From Candidatus Firestoneibacteriota bacterium (lineage in GTDB: Bacteria > Oederibacteriota > JAAXVQ01 > JAUVAV01): a stretch of 8,936 bases of DNA. The stretch spans positions 1 to 8,936 of the forward strand of contig DAOVYW010000084.1 of NCBI GenBank assembly GCA_030635415.1. Reading direction: 5' to 3'. The position numbers and the translations under genes were made by a program. Below the pieces are notes generated by a model that worked only from the letters and a program-made list of their open reading frames with translations, did no database searches and was not told the origin of the DNA. This document shows, piece after piece, positions 1 through 6,319 of this stretch; the stretch's first letter is position 1; each line of letters opens with the position of its first letter.

Positions 1-567
1 GGCACTGCCCATCTGCAGCATATCAATCGCCGCCGTAATAGCTGAATTGCCTCCTCCGGCTATGGCAATTGGTTGTCCTTTAAAAAAAGGAGCGTCACAT
101 ATCGCACAATAGGACACACCCCGGCCCCGGTATTTTTCTTCTCCCGGCACACCCAATTTCCGCGATCTTTTACCCGTAGCCATAATCAAACTACGGCTCT
201 GAATCTCACGCTTCGCATCGGTTTTCACGTTAAATATATCATCTGTTTTTTCAACTTGGTCGATACGTTCGCCTTGGGCTAATTTGAGGGGAAATTGCTG
301 AATCTGCTCGGAAAACTTCAAAGCCAACTCCGGCCCGGTAACATATTGATAACCTAAATAATTTTCTATTCCGCTGGTTGCCAGTACTTGTCCACCAAGA
401 TCAGGTGAAATTAAAACGGCACTTAATTGTTTACGGGCCGTATACACCGCCGCTGTCATTCCGGCCGGGCCGCCGCCCAAAATTGCCACGTCAAATATCA
501 GGTTTTTTTCTTCGCCCTTTTTAAGACTGGTTTCAAGCGGCAACTTGAAATCAAGTTTTGAACTCAT
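1..567 (-). CDS. trxB: Thioredoxin-disulfide reductase-like flavoprotein (C-terminal part missing)
   Basis: The first 189 codons are visible and the gene continues past the left edge. The family is FAD- and NADPH-dependent and reduces thioredoxin or a related disulfide partner in the cytoplasm. Seen: the FAD-binding motif ILGGGPAGMTAA at about residues 29-40, the family-typical GGQ...IENYLGY segment at about 58-72, an ATG motif at about 128-130, the redox-active pair in SYCAICDAPFF (CxxC, about 152-162) and the second dinucleotide-binding motif IAGGGNSA near the cut end. Start: ATG at 567, preceded by the strong Shine-Dalgarno TAAGGAGGG seven bases away. About 24 residues (rich in Lys and Glu) precede the FAD domain, more than in a typical TrxB, so a relative with another electron acceptor (AhpF-like or ferredoxin-linked) is possible. 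It lies 89 bases downstream of the secreted-protein gene, on the same strand. The family call is firm; the exact partner is not. Confidence 0.9.
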   Translation of the reverse strand, partial: MSSKLDFKLPLETSLKKGEEKNLIFDVAILGGGPAGMTAAVYTARKQLSAVLISPDLGGQVLATSGIENYLGYQYVTGPELALKFSEQIQQFPLKLAQGERIDQVEKTDDIFNVKTDAKREIQSRSLIMATGKRSRKLGVPGEEKYRGRGVSYCAICDAPFFKGQPIAIAGGGNSAITAAIDMLQMGSA

Positions 568-574
568 TTATTTG

Positions 575-596
575 CCCTCCTTAGGGACAACCCTAA
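575..596 (-). promoter_or_regulatory. Shine-Dalgarno overlapped by a small hairpin
   Basis: On the minus strand the reductase start is preceded by TTAGGG-TTGT-CCCTAA, a perfect 6-bp stem with a 4-base loop (581-596). Its 3' arm runs into the ribosome binding site TAAGGAGGG (575-583), sharing the bases TAA. The stem would partly sequester the start of the Shine-Dalgarno in the mRNA. The inverted repeat and the overlap are seen; a regulatory effect is inference and the stem is weak. No T-run follows, so it is not an intrinsic terminator. Confidence 0.35.
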
Positions 597-656
597 ACCC
601 ACCGGTACTTATCCCCGGCGGCCCAAAGACCGTGCGAATTGCAGTATCCGCTTGAT

Positions 657-2942
657 CTATTCCCGTACTATGGCAACTCTATAGGTAGAGAAACCGCGTC
701 TGGCCCCATCCTTAAATATTATTTGTAATTTAACTATATATATGCCGGCTGCCAGGTCCGTAGTATTCCATATCGTTTCGACCATAGTACCATACTCATT
801 TTTCGATTCCTCAAGCTTAACAACTTTTTCCCCGGACATATTGTAAATGTTGAAGACGGCACGTCCCGGCTTTTCCAAATAATAGCTAAAAGTGATTTTC
901 TTGGTTCCGGGATTGGGATAGGCCTTTAGTTCAGCGCCTGCCAGGGAGCTCGGAGAAGCGGAGGTAATGGTCGGTGTCAAGGTTATGGTTCCGGTCTGAG
1001 TAATAGTAGGCGTAGACGTATAGGTGCCGGATTCCATCGGCGTCAAGCTCACGGTTCCGGTCTGAGTAATAGTAGGCGTAGACGTATAGGTGCCGGATTC
1101 CGTCGTCGTCAAGCTCACGGTTCCGGTCTGAGTAATAGTAGGCGTAGACGTATAGGTGCCGGATTCGGTTGGCGTCAAGGTTATGGTTCCGGTCAGAGTA
1201 ATAGTTGGCGTAGACGTATAGGTGCCGGATTCCGTCGGCGTCAAGGTTATGGTTCCGGTCGGAGTAATACTTGGCGTTACTGTGATGGTAGGCGAATGTG
1301 AATAAGTCGGGGTCGCGGTAAAAGTCCCACAGGCTGAGGCTGAGGGACTATTGGATACGGTGGAACTATTACCCGCTTCATCCACTGAAATAACGGCAAA
1401 GAAATATGCATTGCCAGGCGTCAAGCCGGTTACAGTAAAATTCTCGGTCTGCCCGGGACTTTGCGGCGTAAGGTTTTGCGGAATTTTGACGGCCTCTGTT
1501 CTGTACTCAAACAGGCTCCCAATAGCGTCGGCATCATGTCCAATATCATAGCAAATGGCCCGGACACAGATATTATCATCCGGCGCGGACCAGGTTAAAT
1601 CCACCTCCCCGGGATGGCTTCCGGCAACGGCGGCTAAATCCTGTATGCTGTCAGGTCCGATAATATCGGAACGCTTGTAATATATTTCATAATTCGAGTC
1701 CCGGTTATCCGACCATACCACATGGTATTCAGCCGGTCCCGAGGCGGCAAACGCATCATTGCTAATAATTGCCGGAAGAATAGAATCAGCCCCATCATAG
1801 GTTAAGCGTTGCGGCGGGGTAAACATTATAGCGCCGCCGCCCATGCCTTCACAAATATAAATTTCGTTATTGGAATCACGGTTATCCTGCCAAATAATAC
1901 TCTGGTGCGATCCATCCCGGGGACTTACAGAGAGCCATTGGGGAGTAATAGCCGTAGTGGTTATAGTGTTGGGGGCGGCTCCCATTCCCATGAAACCGCT
2001 ATCCCAGGATATAGGCGTAGGCGTAGGATTCAAACGGCCGGCCTCCCAATACACCTGATCAGAGCCTTGGCGGTCATCCAGAAAGGCCACATCCACGCCG
2101 GCAGCCGTATCTCCGCATACGAAAACATCCGGATGACGCGCAGTACTGCTGCCGAATTTGTGACTTATATCATCATAGCCGGGGTTGTAATTGCCATCAA
2201 TACGGGTAAGGCCGGCATCCTGGCTTGGCGTGAAGTATATGCTGCTGTTCGGACCGCTGCCTTCTTCCCAAACTATAAAAAGATCGTTGTTGTGGGGAGG
2301 CCAGGAATAATTGCGGCAGGCAATGGCCGGTAATGTCGCGCTTATTGAATCGGGTTTTATGCACACCGTAGGAGGAAATGCCACATTGCGGTAATAGATC
2401 AGTGAATTCCCGGTTGAATTGTCCGCCCAAACCACGTGAATTCCCAGCGGATTCATGGTAGCCCGGGGACGGCTGAATGATACTGCAGGATTGCCGCGAT
2501 TGGATATATTAGTTGTCTGGCCGGGATTCCCCGACAAATCCGTCCAGGTGGACCCGTCATCCATACTCTGCATGCCATAAATATCCCCTGATCCTCCCCG
2601 GTAATCCAGCCAGGTTAGCAGCAGTATGTTGGGCTCTTGCCAGGTCAGATATGGAGAGGTTGAAGCTCCGGCATTATTGGTAATATTCGTATCCGTTGAC
2701 CAGGTTTTCCCCCGGTCAAAACTCCGGCAAAAATAAATTTCCCAATAACCGTTACGATCATCCATCCAGGCCGCGTAAACCGTGGTGCCGATCAAATCAC
2801 AGGTAACCGAGGGATAGAGAGATTGTCCGGAATTACTGGTAAGACGCTTATCATTAGTCCAACCATCCGGCATGGCCAGGACAGGCGTTACGGTGAAAAT
2901 TAAAACCACTGCCAACCACCAGAAAACCCTAAAGTGTTTCAT
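657..2942 (-). CDS. Secreted seven-motif beta-propeller protein with FN3 domain, TPT tandem linker and C-terminal sorting-like domain
   Basis: A 761-residue protein that appears exported. Residues 1-23 form a signal peptide (Lys/Arg start, hydrophobic core, cleavage probably after VLA). Residues about 30-430 carry seven copies of a motif like VWxDxRxGxxEIYY (at 58, 110, 171, 224, 286, 350 and 409) with Asp-box-like segments (SFDRGKTW, SMDDGSTW), as in sialidase/BNR-type beta-propellers. Residues about 431-536 resemble a fibronectin type III domain. Residues about 541-660 are a Thr/Ser/Pro linker built from four 22-residue tandem repeats. Residues about 668-761 (AYPNPGTKKITFSYYL..., FNIYNMSGEKV, LAAGIYIVKL) match the FlgD-Ig-like/Por-type C-terminal domain used for surface attachment or secretion. 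Start ATG at 2942 has AAAGGAGG seven bases upstream. No catalytic sialidase residues could be assigned, so a binding or cell-surface role is more likely than hydrolysis. Its ligand is unknown. Confidence 0.85.
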   Translation of the reverse strand: MKHFRVFWWLAVVLIFTVTPVLAMPDGWTNDKRLTSNSGQSLYPSVTCDLIGTTVYAAWMDDRNGYWEIYFCRSFDRGKTWSTDTNITNNAGASTSPYLTWQEPNILLLTWLDYRGGSGDIYGMQSMDDGSTWTDLSGNPGQTTNISNRGNPAVSFSRPRATMNPLGIHVVWADNSTGNSLIYYRNVAFPPTVCIKPDSISATLPAIACRNYSWPPHNNDLFIVWEEGSGPNSSIYFTPSQDAGLTRIDGNYNPGYDDISHKFGSSTARHPDVFVCGDTAAGVDVAFLDDRQGSDQVYWEAGRLNPTPTPISWDSGFMGMGAAPNTITTTAITPQWLSVSPRDGSHQSIIWQDNRDSNNEIYICEGMGGGAIMFTPPQRLTYDGADSILPAIISNDAFAASGPAEYHVVWSDNRDSNYEIYYKRSDIIGPDSIQDLAAVAGSHPGEVDLTWSAPDDNICVRAICYDIGHDADAIGSLFEYRTEAVKIPQNLTPQSPGQTENFTVTGLTPGNAYFFAVISVDEAGNSSTVSNSPSASACGTFTATPTYSHSPTITVTPSITPTGTITLTPTESGTYTSTPTITLTGTITLTPTESGTYTSTPTITQTGTVSLTTTESGTYTSTPTITQTGTVSLTPMESGTYTSTPTITQTGTITLTPTITSASPSSLAGAELKAYPNPGTKKITFSYYLEKPGRAVFNIYNMSGEKVVKLEESKNEYGTMVETIWNTTDLAAGIYIVKLQIIFKDGARRGFSTYRVAIVRE
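987..1250 (-). repeat. Four 66-bp tandem repeats inside the secreted-protein gene
   Basis: The marker GGTTCCGGTC recurs at 987, 1053, 1119, 1185 and 1251, exactly 66 bases apart, giving four full units and a degenerate partial one to about 1300. Each unit encodes 22 residues of the type TGTxxLTPTESGTYTSTPTI. The units differ at only a few bases (for example TITL versus TVSL, and TPT, TTT or TPM), so the copies are recent. The repeat is in frame and encodes a low-complexity, probably O-glycosylatable or extended linker between the FN3-like domain and the C-terminal domain. Copy number is likely to vary by slippage or recombination. Confidence 0.95.
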
Positions 2943-3010
2943 GTTTAGGCCTCCTTTAATTCGGAGTTAGTTCCGCTTGCGGAAAGCTTTCTTTATTTCC
3001 CTGTGGTTCC

Positions 3011-3165
3011 GTCATTCCGGCGTGCCTTAAGCCGGATTGCCACGCTCCCTTCGGTCGCTCGCAATGACTGTTTTTAAAGGATTTTCTGTCATTGCGAGGA
3101 GCGTATAAGCGACAAAGCAATCTCTAAAACAGGCATTATGTCACAGCCTCTTCCGCCGGGATGAC
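3011..3165. repeat. Nested palindromic repeat element (copy A)
   Basis: This fills most of the 263-base gap between the transferase and the secreted-protein gene. The outer ends are GTCATTCCGGCG (3011-3022) and its inverted copy CGCCGGGATGAC (3154-3165, one mismatch). Inside lie two inverted arms: one ending in CGCTCGCAATGAC (about 3036-3067) and one beginning GTCATTGCGAGGAGCG (about 3089-3122). The inner arms match copy B at 7198-7287 but in the opposite arrangement. No gene or clear intrinsic terminator is seen in the gap; the only other assignable element is the ribosome binding site at 2950-2957. The palindromes would fold in RNA and may act as a partial transcription end or stability element between the two transcription units. 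Confidence 0.8.
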
Positions 3166-3205
3166 GAGCTTAATTTGTCTTTCCGCACCAGGAGCTAACT
3201 GGATC

Positions 3206-3886
3206 CTACCCCTGATTTGCATAACTTATGGCACACACCGTAAATATCCATTCGTCATTAGTAAAATAACAGCCCGAGTATTGACTCCCCTTCCGGAAAT
3301 CGCAACTTAAATTTTCGTTTAGTAAAAAGGTGAATTCGCCCTCCCTTAACGGCGGAAAAACAGAAACAGTTTCAAAGGATAGCTTTTTTTTTATTATCGG
3401 ATAGAATAATTTGCCGGCGCTTTCTTTGACGCAAAATATTAGCTTTTCATATTTCCGGCTTTCACTATTCGCTTTATGAAGCCATATCGTTTCATCCTTA
3501 TTCAAAACAAGTTCCAGCGCGCTGCGGCTGATTTCCTTATGGGTATTTTCAATATCAATACCAATAGCCCGGTATTTGTCTGAAAAAGCAACCACCGCGC
3601 AATAGGCGCCGGTCGTATGAGAAATACTTCCACAAACTCCGGAGGGCCAGATGGGCTCACCCGCTTTTCCCCGCAACACGGGTTGCGGTGGTATTCCTAA
3701 TTTCGCAAGCGCTTGCCGGACGCACCAGCGGCCGGTAGCGTATTCTTTTTGCCGTTTTAAATTGGCGCCGGTTATACCGCGTTTTTCCCCCGGTCTAAGC
3801 GCTGTGATGGTTTTTAAAATATGCGTTCCTACCAGGTGAATATCACGCGCCACCAATAATTGAGCCGGACGAGAGAAAAAAGCCAT
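3206..3886 (-). CDS. 4'-phosphopantetheinyl transferase, Sfp/EntD type
   Basis: A 226-residue enzyme that moves phosphopantetheine from CoA to the active serine of carrier proteins, turning apo-ACP into the working holo form. Seen motifs: YATGRWCVRQAL (about 49-60), WPSGVCGSISHT (about 80-91, with H90), the Mg-binding GIDIE (D111, E113) and the FCVKESAGK stretch (about 151-159, K154 and E155). Length and motif order fit the Sfp/EntD group rather than the roughly 120-residue AcpS of primary metabolism. It starts three bases after the stop of the dehydratase gene, so the two are probably translated from one message. The natural target in this context is the AcpK-like carrier protein encoded upstream, plus any carrier domains outside the window. 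It is the last gene of the biosynthetic run. Confidence 0.92.
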   Translation of the reverse strand: MAFFSRPAQLLVARDIHLVGTHILKTITALRPGEKRGITGANLKRQKEYATGRWCVRQALAKLGIPPQPVLRGKAGEPIWPSGVCGSISHTTGAYCAVVAFSDKYRAIGIDIENTHKEISRSALELVLNKDETIWLHKANSESRKYEKLIFCVKESAGKLFYPIIKKKLSFETVSVFPPLREGEFTFLLNENLSCDFRKGSQYSGCYFTNDEWIFTVCAISYANQG

Positions 3887-3889
3887 GTT

Positions 3890-4417
3890 TTATTCCAGAA
3901 AACAGACTTCATTAATCGAGACGCTGCAAACTTTTTGCTCGGATATAACCTGGCCGACTACAGTGCCGAAATAATCATCCTGTTCAAGTTTCTTAACCGC
4001 CAGCAGAACATCTTTCCCGGGCATAACCGGCTCTAAAAAATACGCGCCTAATACTTTAGTCGCTCTTACCGGCACCGGCTTAGCCTGCTCCTCGACGTAC
4101 AACTGCTGTTTAGTCATGAAATAATAGAGACATAATCCTGCCTGGCCGATCATTTCCAGTTGGAGGGTGCCGGGATAGATGGGGAAATCCGGGAAATGCC
4201 CCTGAAAAACCGGATCGTCTTCGGATATTCGGCGGGAACCTAAAATTATACCCTGATGCAAGTCCAGGCCGATTAAGCGATCAATTAAAAGAAATGGTTC
4301 ACGATGAGGAATGATTTTTTTTATGGTTTCCCGGTGGTATGAGATTTTTTCTGAGATAGTATCCACATCCACCAGGGGCTTTTTGCGAGAGGTCCTTAAA
4401 ACTTCAGCATAATCCAT
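3890..4417 (-). CDS. FabZ-like 3-hydroxyacyl-ACP dehydratase (hotdog fold)
   Basis: A 175-residue protein likely to dehydrate a 3-hydroxyacyl chain on a carrier protein to the trans-2-enoyl form. The FabZ signature is clear: IPHREPFLLIDRL (about 36-48) followed by FQGHFPDFPIYPGTLQLEMIGQ (71-92, split here as FQGHFPDF and PIYPGTLQLEMIGQ), with catalytic His74 and Glu88. It has about 30 extra N-terminal residues compared with E. coli FabZ and replaces the usual PGVLxxEALAQ by PGTLQLEMIGQ, so it is a specialised relative rather than the housekeeping copy. The ATG directly abuts the TAA of the alpha-oxoamine synthase gene (TAAATG), and the transferase gene follows after three bases: tight translational coupling. 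It may act on chain-building intermediates while the ECH1 protein handles only the beta-branch dehydration (inference). Confidence 0.88.
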   Translation of the reverse strand: MDYAEVLRTSRKKPLVDVDTISEKISYHRETIKKIIPHREPFLLIDRLIGLDLHQGIILGSRRISEDDPVFQGHFPDFPIYPGTLQLEMIGQAGLCLYYFMTKQQLYVEEQAKPVPVRATKVLGAYFLEPVMPGKDVLLAVKKLEQDDYFGTVVGQVISEQKVCSVSINEVCFLE

Positions 4418-5674
4418 TTACATCTTTAACCCTTTAACCACAACATCTTCTATGATATTGCAGGCTTCGTCCATCTCGGCCCTGGTTAATTGGGAAGAAA
4501 CAGATATTCGGAATCTTCGGGATTGGGCCGGAACCGCCGGAAAATCCACGGGTTGTAAAAACAAACCGCGTTTCTGAATCTCCGTGGCCATCTGGAATAA
4601 TTTCTCACCTGAGGAGCCTATAATAATCGGGATTACATGCGACTCGGTATTTCCGAGATCGAGTTTCAAATCCGAGAGATTTTTCTTTAGATAATCAACA
4701 TTTTCCCAGAGTTTATCGCGCAAGGTTGAATCCCGGGTGGCCACTTCCAGCGCTTTCATCAGGCCGGCAACTATTACCGGCGAAGGCGCGCAAGAAAAAT
4801 GATATGGTGATGAATAGCATTTAAGATAACGGGTTAATTTCGCGTTCGTGCAGATAAAGCCGCCCACCCCGCCAAAAGATTTACTAAACGTACCAAAAGT
4901 CACGCCCATCTTGTGTTCCAGCCCGAAATGTTCAGCTACTCCCCTGCCATGGGCTCCGAACATCAAGGTGGAGTGGGCCTCATCGATATAAATAGCGGCT
5001 CGATATTGATCGCAGACTTCTACTATTTCCTTTAACTTGACCAAATCCCCGTCCATGGAATAAACACCTTCCACGGCCACTAATACTCGTTTTCCCTTGC
5101 ATTTCTCCAGCATCCGGTTTAAAGATTCTATATTGTTATGCTCAAAAAAGAGCATCTTAGCCCCGGATAAAGTCCCTCCATCCACCAGGCTTTTATGACA
5201 TTTTTCATCCAAAATAAAAAAATCGTTTTTACGCAGAATTCCCTGTATTGCACCCAGGTTTCCGCTCAAACCGCTGGAAAAAAGCAAACAGTCCTCTTTC
5301 TGTTTAAAATCAGCCAGCATTCGGGAAAACTTAACATGTAAGTCAAAAGTGCCGGATAATAGCGGCGCACCGGCAGCTCCCATACCATATTGATCCAGGG
5401 CTTCATGCGCGGCTTGTATGACTTCGGGATGCGAGCAAAGACCGAGATAATTATATGAAGTTAAATTAATGACTTTCCGTTTTTCATGGTCAAGATTGCT
5501 GAGAATTTGAGTTGTGGTTTTAGGTGTCCGTAATAATTGCTGCTCAAAAAAACTGAAACAATAATTTACTCTCGGATCATTAATCCAGGTTTCAAACTCA
5601 TCCGGAGGGGCCAGTACATCCGGATTATCATTGTATTGAAAATCAGCCAAACTGTATTTCAGTGGAGCTTCCAT
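4418..5674 (-). CDS. PLP-dependent alpha-oxoamine synthase (SPT/KAPA synthase family)
   Basis: A 418-residue fold-type I PLP enzyme. Family members condense an amino acid with an acyl thioester and release CO2, giving an alpha-amino ketone. Seen: LTSYNYLGLCSHPEV (71-85), the GAPLLSGTFDLH segment (102-113), ring-stacking His160 in EKCHKS, DEAH at 231-234, the Schiff-base lysine K265 in GTFSKSFGGVGGF, and substrate-binding Arg389 in RFRIS. The SGTFxLH and GTFSKSxGxxGG forms lean to the serine palmitoyltransferase/2-amino-3-ketobutyrate ligase side. About 65 N-terminal residues precede the core. Start ATG at 5674 has AAAGGA five bases upstream. No biotin genes are near, whereas an ACP, dehydratase and PPTase are, so an ACP-bound acyl donor is likely, as known for pathway-specific members such as those in prodigiosin synthesis. 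Which amino acid is used cannot be read from the sequence. Confidence 0.9.
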   Translation of the reverse strand: MEAPLKYSLADFQYNDNPDVLAPPDEFETWINDPRVNYCFSFFEQQLLRTPKTTTQILSNLDHEKRKVINLTSYNYLGLCSHPEVIQAAHEALDQYGMGAAGAPLLSGTFDLHVKFSRMLADFKQKEDCLLFSSGLSGNLGAIQGILRKNDFFILDEKCHKSLVDGGTLSGAKMLFFEHNNIESLNRMLEKCKGKRVLVAVEGVYSMDGDLVKLKEIVEVCDQYRAAIYIDEAHSTLMFGAHGRGVAEHFGLEHKMGVTFGTFSKSFGGVGGFICTNAKLTRYLKCYSSPYHFSCAPSPVIVAGLMKALEVATRDSTLRDKLWENVDYLKKNLSDLKLDLGNTESHVIPIIIGSSGEKLFQMATEIQKRGLFLQPVDFPAVPAQSRRFRISVSSQLTRAEMDEACNIIEDVVVKGLKM

Positions 5675-5697
5675 GAATATCCTTTAATGATAATATA

Positions 5698-5709
5698 ATT
5701 ACGCGTAAT
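5698..5709. promoter_or_regulatory. Perfect 12-bp palindrome upstream of the oxoamine synthase
   Basis: ATTACGCGTAAT is a perfect palindrome 24 bases upstream of the oxoamine synthase ATG, in an AT-rich stretch. It could be an operator for a small dimeric regulator, but a single 12-bp palindrome can arise by chance and no convincing -35/-10 pair was found around it. Confidence 0.2.
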
Positions 5710-5770
5710 CGCTTCTTTCTATTTGGTTTCAGTTTCAGAAAGCTGTTTTTAGCGGGCTCCCCGCGTTTTA

Positions 5771-5909
5771 TCATTCTGAGCCGCCGGAACTGAACCTTCC
5801 CCTGGACTAAACCATCGGGCAGGACAGACAGGCAGACAAAAAATCTCCCTGCCACCTGATAATTCACACGTTTGCTTGAAGATCCCTCACTACGTTCGGA
5901 AGGACAAAG
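5771..5909. repeat. Degenerate palindromic repeat (copy D)
   Basis: The 263-base gap 5675-5937 has no credible gene. Its right part, GATCCCTCACTACGTTCGG then AAGGACAAAG (5881-5909), closely matches the right arm of copy C (7413-7442). Its left part begins TCATTCTGAGCCG (5771-5783), the usual opening of such elements, but the arms no longer pair well. This looks like an eroded member of the same repeat group, between the ACP and oxoamine synthase genes. Confidence 0.55.
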
Positions 5910-5937
5910 CTAAGAAACTATGCGTCCGCAACAAGTA

Positions 5938-6201
5938 CTATTTGGCATTAATCCCGCCGGCCGAGGCGTTGGTCATAAATTTGTCGGCCAGCTCATCAAT
6001 GGTATTGATATCCGCCAATTCCGAACGGGGAATTTTTATATTCAATTCACGCATCGAACAGGAAACCACCTCGATAATATCCAGACTGTTCGCGCCAAAG
6101 TCTTTCATGGATTTCTGAGGATCAATATCCGATTCATTTAGATCCTCCAGGTTTTCCAGCATGTGCTTCTTAATTACGGCGTATATCTTCTCTTTATCCA
6201 T
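5938..6201 (-). CDS. acpK: Free-standing acyl carrier protein, AcpK-like
   Basis: An 87-residue carrier protein. The phosphopantetheine serine is Ser39 in DFGANSLD, and the following helix reads VVSCSMRELNIKIPRSEL. The GANSxD motif and the MxxLNIKIP continuation are characteristic of the discrete donor ACPs of HMG-synthase cassettes (AcpK in the B. subtilis pks cluster), rather than the GxDSL of the housekeeping fatty-acid ACP. In that role it carries the acetyl group (made by decarboxylating malonyl-ACP) that the HMG synthase adds to a beta-keto intermediate. Start: ATG at 6201 was chosen because AAGGAG lies six bases upstream and the typical ACP N-terminus begins here. The frame stays open for 33 more codons upstream, but those are compositionally unlike ACP and contain a hairpin. 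The cassette assignment rests on motif recall plus the ECH1/ECH2 neighbours. Confidence 0.9.
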   Translation of the reverse strand: MDKEKIYAVIKKHMLENLEDLNESDIDPQKSMKDFGANSLDIIEVVSCSMRELNIKIPRSELADINTIDELADKFMTNASAGGINAK

Positions 6202-6259
6202 TTGCTTCTCCTTGTTTTTTCCGGTATTGGTTATATTTTCATTCCGGTGATACTGTTTG

Positions 6260-6287
6260 GCAGCCGCGGCTTTCAACCTGCGGCTGC
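6260..6287. repeat. GC-rich stem-loop in the ACP 5' leader
   Basis: GCAGCCGC (6260-6267) pairs with GCGGCTGC (6280-6287), and two further pairs (one G-U) can extend the stem into the loop. It sits between the reductase stop and the ACP ribosome binding site. On the minus strand no T-run follows, so it is not an ordinary intrinsic terminator. A processing or stability element that adjusts ACP expression is possible but unproven. Confidence 0.5.
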
Positions 6288-6319
6288 TGCATAAACACAT
6301 TACTCCCAGGATTTTCCTG

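Noticed and set aside
73..282. 69-codon plus-strand frame
   Set aside because: Antisense to the conserved reductase coding sequence.
987..1300. CRISPR array
   Set aside because: The period is regular, but there are no unique spacers and the repeat is an in-frame protein linker.
1809..2333. 174-codon plus-strand frame
   Set aside because: Antisense to the propeller domain. No recognisable domain and no ribosome binding site of note.
3060..3125. Intrinsic terminator after the PPTase gene
   Set aside because: A hairpin is present, but no T-run follows it on the minus strand, so it is listed as a repeat only.
4418..5674. Biotin synthesis (BioF) role for the oxoamine synthase
   Set aside because: No other biotin genes are nearby, and the motifs and neighbours (ACP, dehydratase, PPTase, branching cassette) favour a pathway-specific acyl-ACP enzyme. 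Not fully excluded.
5643..5867. 74-codon minus-strand frame before the oxoamine synthase
   Set aside because: Overlaps the start of the oxoamine synthase in another frame and lies largely in degenerate repeat sequence. No family resemblance.
6202..6300. 33-codon N-terminal extension of the ACP
   Set aside because: Unlike any ACP, contains a GC-rich hairpin, and a good ribosome binding site serves the internal ATG at 6201.
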